64,000 nt of DNA from Oceanobacter mangrovi (GCF_019740315.1 NZ_JAHXZR010000002.1:436001-500000); one strand, 5' to 3'; shown: positions 45,455 to 55,147, numbered from the stretch's first letter. Numbers and translations: made by a program. Notes: generated by a model not told the origin, from the sequence alone.

Positions 45455-48037
45455 ATGTTCATCAAGAGATTGCCAGTGGCAGTGTTGCTGCTGGCCTCAG
45501 CAGCGTCTGCGAATCTTTCGTCAGACTGTTCAGGCAATTGGCTGGTACGCGGGCCAGTCAGCCTGGGTGGCGAGGTTCGTTATCATTTCGCTAACGGTGA
45601 AGTACTGACGGAGCTGGATTGTGCCGCTGTCAGCCATTTATTGACCGATGATTCAACCAACCGCGCGGATATCCGCTTTTTGCAGCAAAACAGCCAGCTG
45701 GCATCAGAGAAATATCTCAATGCCACCGTGTTGGCTTTGAGTGAGCCCCAGAATTTCCTGCTTAACGATGGCTTTACCAGTCTGGATGACTCTCAACGGC
45801 TGTGTGGTAGCGTCAAAATCGCGATTATTGATTCCGGTGTGGATAGTCAGCATCCGGCACTGCTGAACGCCGCTTTTCCCGCCCAGTTCAACGCGATTAC
45901 CGGGGAATCTGATCAAACCGATGACTATGGCCACGGCACTCATGTGGCGGGCTTGATGGCATCAACGGCACTTTCGGGTACAAGCTGGCCTCAGGGCGCT
46001 TGTATGAACGCTACTTTGCTACCCGCGCGGTTTCTGGGTTCGACCGGCGGGGGCAAGGTAGCCGACGCCATTACCGCGATCGAATGGGCGGTTGCACAGG
46101 GTGCTGACATCATCAACCATTCCTGGGTAGTAACCCAGGACTATGATGCCTTGCGGGAAGTGATCGCCGACGTTGATCAGCGCGGTATCGTGCAGGTAGC
46201 GGCAGCGGGCAATTTCGGCTCGGATCTTAATACTTCCTTCACGGCTTATCCGGCAGCTTATGGTATGGACCTGGATGGCATGGTGGTGGTGGCCAACTGG
46301 GATAACGACAGTCAAAGCCTCTATTCAGCCAGTAATTATGGCCTTGAGAGCGTTGATCTGGCGGCTTCAGGAACCCGCTTGCTGAGTCTGGCTCCCGGCA
46401 CAGCCACCCAGCAACGTACCGGTACCTCCATGGCAGCACCTTTGGTATCGGCTGCCATGGCAATGTTGAAAGTCGCGTATCCGGATGACAGCAGCCAGCA
46501 ACTGCGCGGCCGACTGCTGAGTGGTTGTGCCCATGAAACAGCCTTGAACAGCTCAATTCGTTGCGGTGGTCGGCTGGCAATGCCAAGCGTGCTTGAGGCG
46601 GAAGCAACGCTGCTGGATCGCACCGAACGTAACTCGGATGGCAGTGTGTCGGCCTACGGTATTGGCCTTGAAAATGTCAGCAGCTGGCAGTTTGAATCCT
46701 GGCTCGATCAGCAGAATTATCAGCCGGATATAACATCGCTGTCTGATGAAGCCGTGCAGCTGGAGAATCTGACCGCCCAGCCGGGCCGCTGGTGGTTAAG
46801 CCTGTCGACTGGTTTACAACTCAGTGAACCCTGGTTGCCAGAACTACAGGCTCCGGCAGCCCTGGCGGCGACTGAGAACGATAGCGGCTGGCTGTTGAGC
46901 TGGGCCAATGACTCGATGGCCGGGCGAGTGTTGATTGAAACGGACAGCGGCGATGGCCGCTGGCGTAGCCTTGCGACGGTGGACGCACCTGTATCGCAAT
47001 ACCAGCTGCAAACCGATAGCACAGATTTGCTGGCGGTCAGGCTCACGAGTCAGCTGGACTATTGGCCCAACGGCCCGGATGCAACGTCAGCAGTGCTGGA
47101 GTCGGTAGCCGGTTCCGTGCTGTATCTGAACGCTGATGACAGTGTTTGGCAGACGACACGGCTGGCCAGTGCAGCCGCTGGCAGTTCCCCCGTGTGGCGG
47201 ATCGAACTTGCAGACGGTCTTGATGCCTCGTACCTGAGTTGGCCAGCCAGCAGCGACGTGATGGTCACGCTGGCTGACTCTGCGGTACTGGTGGAACTCG
47301 CTGCTGACGCAACCGAGGCAAACCTTGAATTGACCTGGGACGATGGTGACCGGGTAGGGCAGCGTCGGTTTAATTTGTTGCTCAACAACGAATCTGAGTG
47401 GTCACTGGATACGGATGAGGATTTCATCCTGCAAGCCAGTAGCTATCAGGCACAGCTGGCGTCAATGGCACTGGGTCTGGATGGCAGCATTCAGCTGGTG
47501 ATCCAACAACTCGACAGTGATGGTTATTTGTATCTTGAGCCGACAGATCACCAACAGGCGCTGCTGAATGCCAGCCTGCAGGAAACGAACTCGGGTTTGC
47601 TGCTGGAAGCCGATGCTGACGGCGTATTTATACGATCAGAAGCGGCGATTGATAGCCCGTTGGTGGTCAGTCTGAGACTGAATATGTCGGGTATTCCATC
47701 GGCAACGGGAGCCTTGGCGGGGACAGATCAGCGCTGCTTTATTGCCAGTGTGGTGCTGCAGCATGACCCCTGGCTATTGGCCTTGCTGCGTTCCTACCGG
47801 GACATTTGGTTGCACAATGCGCCAGCGGGTGACTGGCTGATTCAGCGTTATTATCAATATTCGCCAGCGCTGGCCGAGTGGCTGCTGCAGCATCCGCAAT
47901 CAAGCGGTTTTATTCGTTTACTGATGCTGCTGGCACTGGCTTGCGGGACTTTGGTAATGCCGCTTTGGTTTGTCTACAAGGCGGCAGCCTGGCAAGCGGG
48001 ACGTTCGCAAGTGCAGACGAGACACCTGCGCTCCTGA
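45455..48037 (+). CDS. Secreted subtilisin-like (S8) protease with C-terminal membrane helix
   Basis: 860 residues. A signal peptide of about 19 residues and a prodomain-like stretch (20-115) precede the S8 catalytic domain. The triad is Asp126 (IAIIDSGVD), His160 (YGHGTHVAG) and Ser325 (GTSMAAP), with oxyanion Asn253 (AAGNFG). The catalytic domain ends near 375; about 450 beta-rich residues follow, then a transmembrane helix near the end (LLMLLALACGTLVMPLWFVY) and a basic tail. The protein would thus be anchored with its protease domain outside the cytoplasm. ATG 45455 gives the signal peptide, whereas a TTG at 45428 does not. It is last in the operon with two large lipoproteins, which may be its substrates or partners. 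Confidence 0.88.
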   Translation: MFIKRLPVAVLLLASAASANLSSDCSGNWLVRGPVSLGGEVRYHFANGEVLTELDCAAVSHLLTDDSTNRADIRFLQQNSQLASEKYLNATVLALSEPQNFLLNDGFTSLDDSQRLCGSVKIAIIDSGVDSQHPALLNAAFPAQFNAITGESDQTDDYGHGTHVAGLMASTALSGTSWPQGACMNATLLPARFLGSTGGGKVADAITAIEWAVAQGADIINHSWVVTQDYDALREVIADVDQRGIVQVAAAGNFGSDLNTSFTAYPAAYGMDLDGMVVVANWDNDSQSLYSASNYGLESVDLAASGTRLLSLAPGTATQQRTGTSMAAPLVSAAMAMLKVAYPDDSSQQLRGRLLSGCAHETALNSSIRCGGRLAMPSVLEAEATLLDRTERNSDGSVSAYGIGLENVSSWQFESWLDQQNYQPDITSLSDEAVQLENLTAQPGRWWLSLSTGLQLSEPWLPELQAPAALAATENDSGWLLSWANDSMAGRVLIETDSGDGRWRSLATVDAPVSQYQLQTDSTDLLAVRLTSQLDYWPNGPDATSAVLESVAGSVLYLNADDSVWQTTRLASAAAGSSPVWRIELADGLDASYLSWPASSDVMVTLADSAVLVELAADATEANLELTWDDGDRVGQRRFNLLLNNESEWSLDTDEDFILQASSYQAQLASMALGLDGSIQLVIQQLDSDGYLYLEPTDHQQALLNASLQETNSGLLLEADADGVFIRSEAAIDSPLVVSLRLNMSGIPSATGALAGTDQRCFIASVVLQHDPWLLALLRSYRDIWLHNAPAGDWLIQRYYQYSPALAEWLLQHPQSSGFIRLLMLLALACGTLVMPLWFVYKAAAWQAGRSQVQTRHLRS

Positions 48038-48045
48038 CAATAACG

Positions 48046-48598
48046 CCAGCAAATCACACCGTCTTCCCAAACGAGCTTGCGAGATTTGGGATCCATGCGG
48101 TACAGAACATTGCACTGCTGTCTGGATTCCAGAGCAAATCTGGAATGACGTGTATTAGAGTGCGTGAATCCCCCAGATGCCAGCAAATTAAGCCGTCTTC
48201 CCAAACGAGCTTGCGAGATTTGGGATCCACGCGGCACAGAACATTGCACCGCTGTCTGGATTCCAGAACAAGTCTGGAATGACGTGTTTTCGAGTGCGTG
48301 AATCTCCCAGACGTCCGACTAAAATGACTCCGTCATCCCAAGCGAGCTTGCGAGATTTGGGATCCATGCGACGCAGAAAATTGCACCGCTGTCTGGATTC
48401 CAGAGCAAGCCTGGAATGACGTGTGTTCGAGTGCGTGAATCCTCCAGACGCCAGAGTAAAATCACACCGTCTTCCCAAACGAGCTTGCGAGATTTGGGAT
48501 CCACGCGGCGCAGAAAATTGCACTGCTGTCTGGATTCCAGAACAAGTCTGGAATGACGTGTTTTCGAGTGCGTGAATCTCCCAGACGTCCGACTAAAA
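48046..48598. repeat. Tandem array of about four 137-base palindromic repeats
   Basis: Units recur with a matching GTCTTCCC/GTCATCCC landmark at 48061, 48195, 48332 and 48469, so the period is 134-137 bases. A partial fifth unit runs into the chemoreceptor stop. Each unit carries two hairpins: CCCAAA...TTTGGG around GAGCTTGCGAGA, and ATTCCAGA-N5-TCTGGAAT (one mismatch in the third copy). Short ORFs read through the array are translation artefacts. It fills the gap between the protease gene and the chemoreceptor gene. Confidence 0.85.
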
Positions 48599-50575
48599 TC
48601 ACACTTTATAGTGGCTGATCAGCTCCAGCTGTTCTTTTGCCATGGCCGTCAGTTCAGCTCCAATCGCCGCGGTCTGGTCTGCCCCCTTGAGGTTCTGTTC
48701 AGCCTGCTGGTTGATTTCCACCAGACTCTGGCTGATCTCACGAGCGGTGCAGCTTTGTTCTTCCGTGGCGCTGGCAACCTGGATATTCATTTCGGCAATT
48801 TGAGTCATGGAGCTGTCGACGCTGTGCAAACCATGCTCAGCATCGCCTGCAACTTCAATGCTGTGTTCACCCAGGCGGGTTGACTCCGTCATCACTGAAA
48901 CTACCGCTGAAATCAGTTTCTGCATTAATTCAATGGTTTCCTGAATCTCGATGGTACTTTGTTTGGTGCGGCTGGCGAGGGAACGAACTTCGTCGGCGAC
49001 TACCGCAAAACCACGGCCTTGTTCACCTGCGCGAGCGGCTTCGATGGCGGCGTTGAGTGCCAGCAGGTTGGTCTGTTCGGCGATGTTGTGGATGGTTTCG
49101 ATGACGCTGTCGATCTTTTTGCCGTATTCATCCAGTTCATTGGTTGTGGAGGATGCTTCGGACACTTGCTGAGCCTGAATACGGACATTGCTGATTGCTT
49201 TTTCGATGGCTTCGCGGGCATCCCGCATGAGAATTTTGACATCATCGGTTGCCTGACGGGTTTCCTGTGAACGATCCGCCACTTCCTGCACTGATAGCTC
49301 CATCTGGTGCATGGCTGCCGAAGTTTGTTCCATCAAGGCCTTTTGCTGGTCGGCAATGTTGCGCGAGCTGTTGGCCGTTTGCTGGTTAATCGCCGAGGTT
49401 TGGTTCAGGCGCTGGGCAGAGCTAACCAGCTGGGTCAGGGTATGCCGCAGGGATTCGTTCAGTCCGTTCAGATAACCACCGAGTTCGGCAAACTCATCCT
49501 TGCCACTGGCCTTGAAGCTGACACGCAAATCACCATTGGCCATCGCCATCAGGCTGCTACGGAACTGCTTGATTGCTCCGCGGATACTACGGGCAATCAT
49601 GGTGGCGATGATAACGGCCACTGCCACGGCAATTGAGCCCAGTATCAACAGGCTGGTGAAGCTGTTGCTGAGCGTCGACTCGGTCGTTGTTCGAGCGCCT
49701 GCCAGCATGTTTGCGGTGAGCTGATTAAACGAGCCAATAGCGGCATTGGCAGAATCGGAAATTTGTTTGACCAGGGTTTTTTCCTGCTGAATCTGTTTCA
49801 GCAGGGTGTCCTGATCCTGGTAGGCCTGTAACAAACCGTTGCGGGTTGTCATCTGGTTCAGCAGTTTGGGAATCATAAAACTGAATACCTTGCCGATATC
49901 GGGCTCGAATTGCAGTAGTTCCTGGTAGGCGTTGTTGATGGCAAGGTCCTGCTCAATCAGGTTGGCGTTAAGCTGGACAATATTCGGATTGATTCGATGG
50001 TTGTTAAAAGCAACCAGTACTCTGTTTACGTCGCGTGACAGGTTGTTGATGATGGTTTTGAGGGTCGGGTCATAGGTTTCGCCATAGCGTGATAAGTACC
50101 GTACCAGCTGGCGTGACAGCCGCGTCATTTCATAAACGCCGTTGGCAACTCGCTGATTGACGATTAGTTTTTGCTCGTAATAGCCAAACATCTTGTTGCC
50201 ACTGTCGTCGAGTCGCTGAGCCAGCGCTTGCATCTGACTGGCGGATGACTTGACGTCACGATTGTTATTCAACAGTCCCGCCGGGATTTGCTCGATGGCC
50301 TGGATCAGATCTGCCAGTGCCTGATCGAAGTGCTGATGGCTGGTTTGAAGCGAGATGTCGTCCGCTGCCCAGTTGGCTTCAATCAGAGCGATCTCAGAGT
50401 TCAGCATGGCTGCCTCGGAATCAGCAGCAGCGGTTGTCAGCGGCAAACCTTCGTCGAGAATGCCATTCATTTGACCATTAATAGACGATAGTGAAATCAG
50501 GTTGGAGCTGGCGACAACCAGTAGCGTCAGCAGCACAGCGGCAAAACCAGCGATGATTTTTTGTACGATACTCAT
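48599..50575 (-). CDS. Methyl-accepting chemotaxis protein
   Basis: 658 residues. Transmembrane helix 1 lies at about residues 8-29. A periplasmic helical sensor follows, then transmembrane helix 2 at about 308-330, a HAMP linker and the signalling domain with its conserved hairpin ([20 protein letters not shown], then [19 protein letters not shown]). It controls the CheA kinase in response to periplasmic ligands. The gene lies 28 bases after a periplasmic binding-protein gene on the same strand, so the binding protein is probably its ligand sensor. Its stop sits at the edge of the tandem repeat array. Confidence 0.95.
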   Translation of the reverse strand: MSIVQKIIAGFAAVLLTLLVVASSNLISLSSINGQMNGILDEGLPLTTAAADSEAAMLNSEIALIEANWAADDISLQTSHQHFDQALADLIQAIEQIPAGLLNNNRDVKSSASQMQALAQRLDDSGNKMFGYYEQKLIVNQRVANGVYEMTRLSRQLVRYLSRYGETYDPTLKTIINNLSRDVNRVLVAFNNHRINPNIVQLNANLIEQDLAINNAYQELLQFEPDIGKVFSFMIPKLLNQMTTRNGLLQAYQDQDTLLKQIQQEKTLVKQISDSANAAIGSFNQLTANMLAGARTTTESTLSNSFTSLLILGSIAVAVAVIIATMIARSIRGAIKQFRSSLMAMANGDLRVSFKASGKDEFAELGGYLNGLNESLRHTLTQLVSSAQRLNQTSAINQQTANSSRNIADQQKALMEQTSAAMHQMELSVQEVADRSQETRQATDDVKILMRDAREAIEKAISNVRIQAQQVSEASSTTNELDEYGKKIDSVIETIHNIAEQTNLLALNAAIEAARAGEQGRGFAVVADEVRSLASRTKQSTIEIQETIELMQKLISAVVSVMTESTRLGEHSIEVAGDAEHGLHSVDSSMTQIAEMNIQVASATEEQSCTAREISQSLVEINQQAEQNLKGADQTAAIGAELTAMAKEQLELISHYKV

Positions 50576-50603
50576 TAGTTACTTCCCGTTAAACCAATGG
50601 CTG

Positions 50604-51536
50604 TCAGTTGGTGAAATCAGACAGGTTGCTGGGCGTGACCAGTTTGAAACTGATCCAGGTTCGGCTTTCCACCTCCCGACCGCGCATCAGGTCGTTGGCA
50701 ATACTGATTGCCATTTCAGCCTGACGCTGGGCATCTTGCAGAACGGTCACGGCCAACCAGCCTTTGGCCATTGCATCAAGGGCATCACGACTGGCATCAA
50801 TGCCGCCAATCAGATAGTCGGCGGGATTCTTGCTGGCCTGGCGTAGTGCCATAATGGCACCAATCGCCATTTCGTCATTGTTGGCGACGATGATGTTGAA
50901 TTCCTTGCCTTCAGCCAGCCATTGCGACACCTGGGTCAGGGCTTCGCTGCGATCACCATTGGCGGATGCTTCGGCAACAATCGACATGCCGGGATACTGG
51001 TACACCACCTGATGGACGTCCTGGCTACGGATCTTGGTGGACGGATGTTTGTCGTTACCACGAAGCAGTGCTACTTGACCGCTGTATTGGGCGCGACGGG
51101 CCAGTTCTTCCATTTGCATGGTGCCGGAAGCCAGCTCGTTGGAGCCAACAAACGCAACTTTTTCCGGCAGTCGTTCGATTTCGGGTTGGACATTGACGTA
51201 TACCAGTGGAATGGAACCCTCTGCGGCAATATCCATCAGTTCTTCGTTGTATTCGGGATCAGCTGTGACCGGGGTTACCAGAATCGCGTCTACGCCAGCA
51301 TCGACAAACTCCTGTATCTGTTGCAGTTGGAGTTGTTGGCTGTTGTCGGCATCATCAACATAGGTTTCAACACCACGAAAACTGGCGGCTTCTTCCATGG
51401 CTGCACGAATGGCGGTCAGAAAAGAATCCTCAAAATTGGACATGGTGGACGCGATTACACCCGCGCTGGCACTGTGGATGGGGCTGGTTAGAAGCGCCAC
51501 GGTTGCCATATTGATCACTATCTTGTTGAAACGCAT
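50604..51536 (-). CDS. Periplasmic sugar-type binding protein (RbsB/LuxP-like)
   Basis: 310 residues including a signal peptide (MRFNKIVINMATVALLTSPI, cleavage near SASA). Type-I periplasmic-binding-protein motifs are present: SNFEDSFLTAIRAAMEEAA, IQEFVDAGVDAILVTPVTAD, and the second-lobe IIVANNDEMAIGAIMALRQA followed by GIDASRDALDAMAKGWL. It would bind a sugar or a sugar-like signal. No ABC transporter genes are adjacent; instead a chemoreceptor gene follows directly, suggesting a sensory role. ATG 51536 with GGAG at 7 bases is chosen over a longer reading. Confidence 0.88.
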   Translation of the reverse strand: MRFNKIVINMATVALLTSPIHSASAGVIASTMSNFEDSFLTAIRAAMEEAASFRGVETYVDDADNSQQLQLQQIQEFVDAGVDAILVTPVTADPEYNEELMDIAAEGSIPLVYVNVQPEIERLPEKVAFVGSNELASGTMQMEELARRAQYSGQVALLRGNDKHPSTKIRSQDVHQVVYQYPGMSIVAEASANGDRSEALTQVSQWLAEGKEFNIIVANNDEMAIGAIMALRQASKNPADYLIGGIDASRDALDAMAKGWLAVTVLQDAQRQAEMAISIANDLMRGREVESRTWISFKLVTPSNLSDFTN

Positions 51537-51973
51537 GTTCGACTCCGATGGATATTGCACACTAAAGGATAGGCAAGGTCGTACTTTTGGCCAGTTTCAG
51601 ACGGTTATCGGCCGGCAAATAGTTTTGTTAATAAGCTAATTGCTCATTTTGATGCGTTTTTTGCGCCTGGTACCCCGGCTGTTTGTAGTAATTGTCTGTG
51701 GTGAGTGTCTGTCTCCGGTGGATTTAAAAACGTGAATTTTCACCTTTAATTTATTTGCAAACCAAATCAAAGGCTTTAAATAATAAACTTAACGAATTAA
51801 ACCTGAGGAGCCACACTGCCATCATCTGAATGACGGTGAACCATCTGTGAGCCATCCGGGTCATTTCTGCAGTACAAGACACCGGTCGTTGAGCTGTCGG
51901 TCGGAAACCAAAGCAAGAACAAGGCAAGACAGGCGTTTCACCCACCTACGTTTCGTGTACGAGGAGAATAACA
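51537..51973. promoter_or_regulatory. Divergent promoter region upstream of scoA
   Basis: This 437-base gap lies between the binding-protein gene and scoA. It is AT-rich, especially at 51721-51805, with a 12-base dyad GTGAATTTTCAC at 51732-51743 that could be an operator. GAGGAG lies about 8 bases before the scoA start. No gene is seen. Confidence 0.35.
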
Positions 51974-52675
51974 ATGGCAGGTTTTGACAAGGTTGTAGGC
52001 AGTTATGAAGAGGCAATGGCCGGGCTGGAAGATGGCATGACCATCATTGCCGGTGGCTTCGGACTGTGTGGTATTCCGGAAAATCTGATTGCGGAAATCA
52101 AGCGCAAGGGCACGCGTGATCTGACCATCGTATCAAATAACTGTGGTGTCGACGGTTTTGGTCTGGGGGTGCTGCTGGAAGACAAGCAGGTCAAGAAGAT
52201 GATTTCTTCCTACGTTGGTGAAAACGCCATGTTCGAACAGCAATTGCTGAACGGAGAACTGGAAGTGGAACTGACCCCACAAGGCACCCTGGCAGAAAAG
52301 ATGCGTGCCGGCGGTGCGGGCATTCCGGCTTTCTATACGGCCACTGGCGTTGGTACGCCGGTCGGTGACGGCAAGGAAGTACGGGAATTCAATGGCCGCG
52401 AATACCTGCTGGAAGAATCCATTGTGGGCGACTTCGCGATTGTCAAAGGCTGGAAGGCCGATCGCTATGGCAACGTGATGTACCGTCACACGGCCCAGAA
52501 CTTTAATCCACTGGCGGCTACCGCTGGCAAGATTACCGTTGTTGAAGTGGAAGAGCTGGTTGAAGTCGGGGAGCTGGAACCTACCCAGATCCATACCCCG
52601 GGGATTTACGTGAACCGCCTGATTGTCGGCACGTTCGAGAAGCGCATCGAAAAGCGCACCATCACTGAATCCTGA
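51974..52675 (+). CDS. scoA: 3-oxoacid CoA-transferase subunit A
   Basis: 233 residues. Class I CoA-transferase alpha-subunit motifs are visible: the glycine-rich [14 protein letters not shown] near the N-terminus, [34 protein letters not shown] and the [17 protein letters not shown] loop. With the B subunit it transfers CoA between succinyl-CoA and acetoacetate or other 3-oxoacids, feeding ketone-body or branched-chain breakdown. It lies 38 bases before scoB on the same strand. An AtoDA-type activity cannot be excluded from sequence alone. Confidence 0.93.
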   Translation: MAGFDKVVGSYEEAMAGLEDGMTIIAGGFGLCGIPENLIAEIKRKGTRDLTIVSNNCGVDGFGLGVLLEDKQVKKMISSYVGENAMFEQQLLNGELEVELTPQGTLAEKMRAGGAGIPAFYTATGVGTPVGDGKEVREFNGREYLLEESIVGDFAIVKGWKADRYGNVMYRHTAQNFNPLAATAGKITVVEVEELVEVGELEPTQIHTPGIYVNRLIVGTFEKRIEKRTITES

Positions 52676-52713
52676 TTAAACCGACTATTCAAATTACCGA
52701 CAGGGGAACTGTT

Positions 52714-53370
52714 ATGACTCTTTCACGTGAACAAATGGCCATGCGCGTCGCCCGCGAACTGCAAGACGGCTTTTACGTTAACCTTGGCATCGGCATTCCA
52801 ACCCTGGTGGCCAACTATGTGCCGGAAGGCATGGAAGTGATGCTGCAATCGGAAAATGGCTTACTGGGTATGGGACGCTTTCCAACCGAGGCCGAACTCG
52901 ACGCCGACATGATCAACGCCGGTAAGCAAACCGTGACGGCGATTCCTGGTGCTTCGATTTTCAACTCGGCTGACTCCTTCGCCATGATTCGTGGCGGCCA
53001 CGTTGACCTCACCGTGCTGGGCGCTTTTGAAGTTGACGTGCATGGCAATATTGCGTCCTGGATGATTCCTGGCAAGTTGGTTAAAGGCATGGGGGGGGCG
53101 ATGGACCTGGTGGCTGGTGCCGATAACATTATTGTGACCATGACCCACGCCTCCAAACACGGCGAATCCAAACTGCTGAGCGAGTGTTCGCTGCCGCTGA
53201 CGGGCAAAGGCTGTATCAAAAAGGTGCTGACCGACCTGGCCTGGCTGGAAATCGAAGATGGCGCTTTCCATCTGAAAGAACGTGCGCCGGGGGTTTCTGT
53301 TGAAGAAATCATCGAAAAGACCGCGGGTAAACTGATCGTACCGGAAGAGGTCCCTGAAATGACTTTCTGA
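52714..53370 (+). CDS. scoB: 3-oxoacid CoA-transferase subunit B
   Basis: 218 residues. Beta-subunit motifs are visible: VNLGIGIPTLVANYVPEG near the N-terminus, the catalytic Glu47 in LQSENGLLGMG, AIPGASIFNSADSFAMIRGG, and MDLVAGADNIIVTMTHASKHGES. The glutamate forms the covalent CoA thioester. It pairs with the upstream A subunit to make the heteromeric enzyme. AGGGGAA lies about 6 bases before the ATG. A bidirectional terminator follows. Confidence 0.94.
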   Translation: MTLSREQMAMRVARELQDGFYVNLGIGIPTLVANYVPEGMEVMLQSENGLLGMGRFPTEAELDADMINAGKQTVTAIPGASIFNSADSFAMIRGGHVDLTVLGAFEVDVHGNIASWMIPGKLVKGMGGAMDLVAGADNIIVTMTHASKHGESKLLSECSLPLTGKGCIKKVLTDLAWLEIEDGAFHLKERAPGVSVEEIIEKTAGKLIVPEEVPEMTF

Positions 53371-53453
53371 AGTTGCATTGTCAGCATCAATATTACTGCG
53401 CTACAGCACCCACTGAGCCGTCATTCGATGGGGCGTTCGGGCTCAAAAAGCAG

Positions 53454-53482
53454 AAAACCCGGCCAGGATAGCCGGGTTTTTT
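53454..53482. terminator. Bidirectional terminator after scoB
   Basis: AAAACCCGGC (53454-53463), a 7-base loop and GCCGGGTTTT (53471-53480) are followed by more T. It lies between the convergent scoB and DUF805 genes and can serve both. Confidence 0.85.
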
Positions 53483-53499
53483 ATTGGGCTATATTACTA

Positions 53500-53853
53500 T
53501 CAGGCAGCAACCAGTTTCGGACTGTCACCAAAGGCGTTGGTATCGTCTTTTCCTTCCTGGATCATGAAGTACAGGAAAACCAACAAGCCAATGAGGGGAA
53601 CAAACAGGATTAATATCCACCAACCACTGCGGCCGATATCATGCATCCGGCGAACGGTGACAGCCAACGAAGGCAGGAATATTACCAAGCTGTACAGTAT
53701 GCCGATAAAGCCGGGACCACCAAACAGCCCTTCAACAAATCCCAGTACAGCCGAGATGATGAAGTTGAAGAGGAAGAACATCCAGTATTCCTTGCGGCGG
53801 GCGCGTCCGCTGAACTCGACGTACTTTTTCAAAACTCCCAAATACCATTCCAT
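53500..53853 (-). CDS. DUF805 membrane protein
   Basis: 117 residues with three to four hydrophobic segments. The DUF805 signature is clear: FSGRARRKEYWMFFLFN at the N-terminus, then LPSLAVTVRRMHDIGRSGWW and the third helix ILILFVPLIGLLVFLYFM, followed by a short acidic tail (EGKDDTNAFG). Members (YhaH/YhaI of E. coli) are inner-membrane proteins of unclear function. It is monocistronic and shares a terminator with scoB. Confidence 0.92.
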   Translation of the reverse strand: MEWYLGVLKKYVEFSGRARRKEYWMFFLFNFIISAVLGFVEGLFGGPGFIGILYSLVIFLPSLAVTVRRMHDIGRSGWWILILFVPLIGLLVFLYFMIQEGKDDTNAFGDSPKLVAA

Positions 53854-54101
53854 TTCAGGTTCCTTTCCAAAGGTTATGACTGGCTATTCGCTGATGCCAC
53901 TCTGGCTTTGCGATCAGGGGATGGTTGCCAGATGAGCCATCCAGTAATGAGTTTATTTGTAATGACCACCTTTTGAAACCATTACAAAACGATGTACTTC
54001 ATTACGTGTTGTTTTTTTCGATTTTGTTGGCTGTAACGCAATTGCTTTAATGGCTCAGATTTGAAATTCTTGCTGGCGTCTGGAACAAGGATGATTTTGC
54101 C

Positions 54102-54569
54102 GTGGAATACCAACTAATCGATTCGAGCCGTTCTGAAGATATCGCCAGGCTCGCGGTTTGTCTGACCAATGAAATTATTGAAAGAACGGGCGTCCAGCAC
54201 TTTGACGTTGATGTTCCGCTGGCGATTGGTCTGTGTGAAAACTACCTCGACAGCGGTGCCTATCAGGTGATGGCTGCTCTGGATGGAGACCGTGTCGCCG
54301 GTTTTGCAGCCATTACGGAAAGCTGTTCGCTCTATGCCGAAGGGCGGTTTGGCATAGTTCAGGAGCTTTATGTGCTTCCGGAGTATCGCTCGCAAGCGGT
54401 CGGTAAATCCCTGCTTGAAGCGGTGGTGGCGTTGGGGCGGCAACAAGGCTGGAGACGATTGGAGTTGTGCACGCCACCAGTGCCTGAATTTGAACGTACC
54501 GTAAGCTTTTATCAGGCCAACGGTTTTGAGATTACCGGTGGCTACAAGATGAAATACATGATTTCCTGA
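54102..54569 (+). CDS. GNAT-family N-acetyltransferase
   Basis: 155 residues from a GTG start; AAGGATGA lies upstream. GNAT motif A is visible as VQELYVLPEYRSQAVGKSLLEAV, followed by GWRRLELCTPP and the C-terminal FYQANGFEITGGYKMKY beta-strand typical of motif B. It would acetylate a small molecule or peptide amine using acetyl-CoA; the substrate is unknown. It lies 32 bases before the TRASH-like small gene on the same strand. Confidence 0.85.
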   Translation: MEYQLIDSSRSEDIARLAVCLTNEIIERTGVQHFDVDVPLAIGLCENYLDSGAYQVMAALDGDRVAGFAAITESCSLYAEGRFGIVQELYVLPEYRSQAVGKSLLEAVVALGRQQGWRRLELCTPPVPEFERTVSFYQANGFEITGGYKMKYMIS

Positions 54570-54601
54570 TACCGCCGAATCGAGAAATTCAAGGAGTGGG
54601 T

Positions 54602-54814
54602 ATGCCAGTCAATGCGATTAACAAATTCTGCCCACGCTCGGGCAAGGCCGTCCGTGACGATTCATTAACCGAATATCGGGGCGTTGTTGTCGGCTTTTGT
54701 AATCCGGGCTGCCGTGATGATTTTGCCAGCAACATCAACGATCGCCCGCAAGATTCCGGTTACTTTGATGTGCTGATCAAGGAACATGAACTTGCAGCAG
54801 GAGTGGATAAATAA
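54602..54814 (+). CDS. Small TRASH/YHS-like cysteine protein
   Basis: 70 residues. It contains NKFCPRSGKAV, then YRGVVVGFCNPGCRDDF, a CP-x-SG-K and C-x3-C arrangement resembling metal-binding TRASH/YHS domains. Similar short proteins are commonly annotated as glutathione S-transferase-like, which the sequence does not support. ATG 54602 follows AAGGAG at 5 bases; a GTG at 54596 overlaps that site. Its TAA stop directly abuts the next gene's ATG. Confidence 0.8.
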   Translation: MPVNAINKFCPRSGKAVRDDSLTEYRGVVVGFCNPGCRDDFASNINDRPQDSGYFDVLIKEHELAAGVDK

Positions 54815-55147
54815 ATGCCCCATTGTGTGATTGAGCATTCGGATAATCTGGATGCGGACAGCCTGGTCGAACAGGTGTTCAAGGCGGCGCTGGCTTCAGC
54901 GCTGTTTGAGCCGGATGGCAGTGATATCAAGGTGCGGGCACAAGGCTTTAAAAGCTACCTGACCGGTCCGGCTAAAGCGGATTTTATCCATGTGACAGTG
55001 AAGATTCTGTCTGGCCGTACTGCTGAGCAGAAATCAACACTGGCCGATGTCATCATCGCCGGACTGGCGAAGTCTGGCTATGCCGGTGTATCAATGACGG
55101 TCGATGTTGTCGATATGGACCGTGCCAGCTACCGCAAGGTGATTTAA
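54815..55147 (+). CDS. 5-carboxymethyl-2-hydroxymuconate isomerase-family tautomerase
   Basis: 110 residues starting MPHCVIEHSDNL: the Pro after Met is the catalytic N-terminal residue of the tautomerase superfamily, and the MPHxxxE start is characteristic of the CHMI (HpaF) branch. The length also fits. CHMI acts in homoprotocatechuate breakdown, but no other hpa genes are seen here, so the true substrate may differ. It is coupled directly to the TRASH-like gene, and the GNAT gene lies upstream. Confidence 0.88.
   Translation: MPHCVIEHSDNLDADSLVEQVFKAALASALFEPDGSDIKVRAQGFKSYLTGPAKADFIHVTVKILSGRTAEQKSTLADVIIAGLAKSGYAGVSMTVDVVDMDRASYRKVI

Noticed and set aside
48072-48523. Short ORFs within the tandem repeat array
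   Set aside because: Their translations repeat with the DNA unit (for example WIPNLAS) and are the known artefact of intergenic repeats.
48046-48598. CRISPR array
   Set aside because: Units are about 137 bases, nearly identical throughout and without unique spacers, and no cas genes are present.
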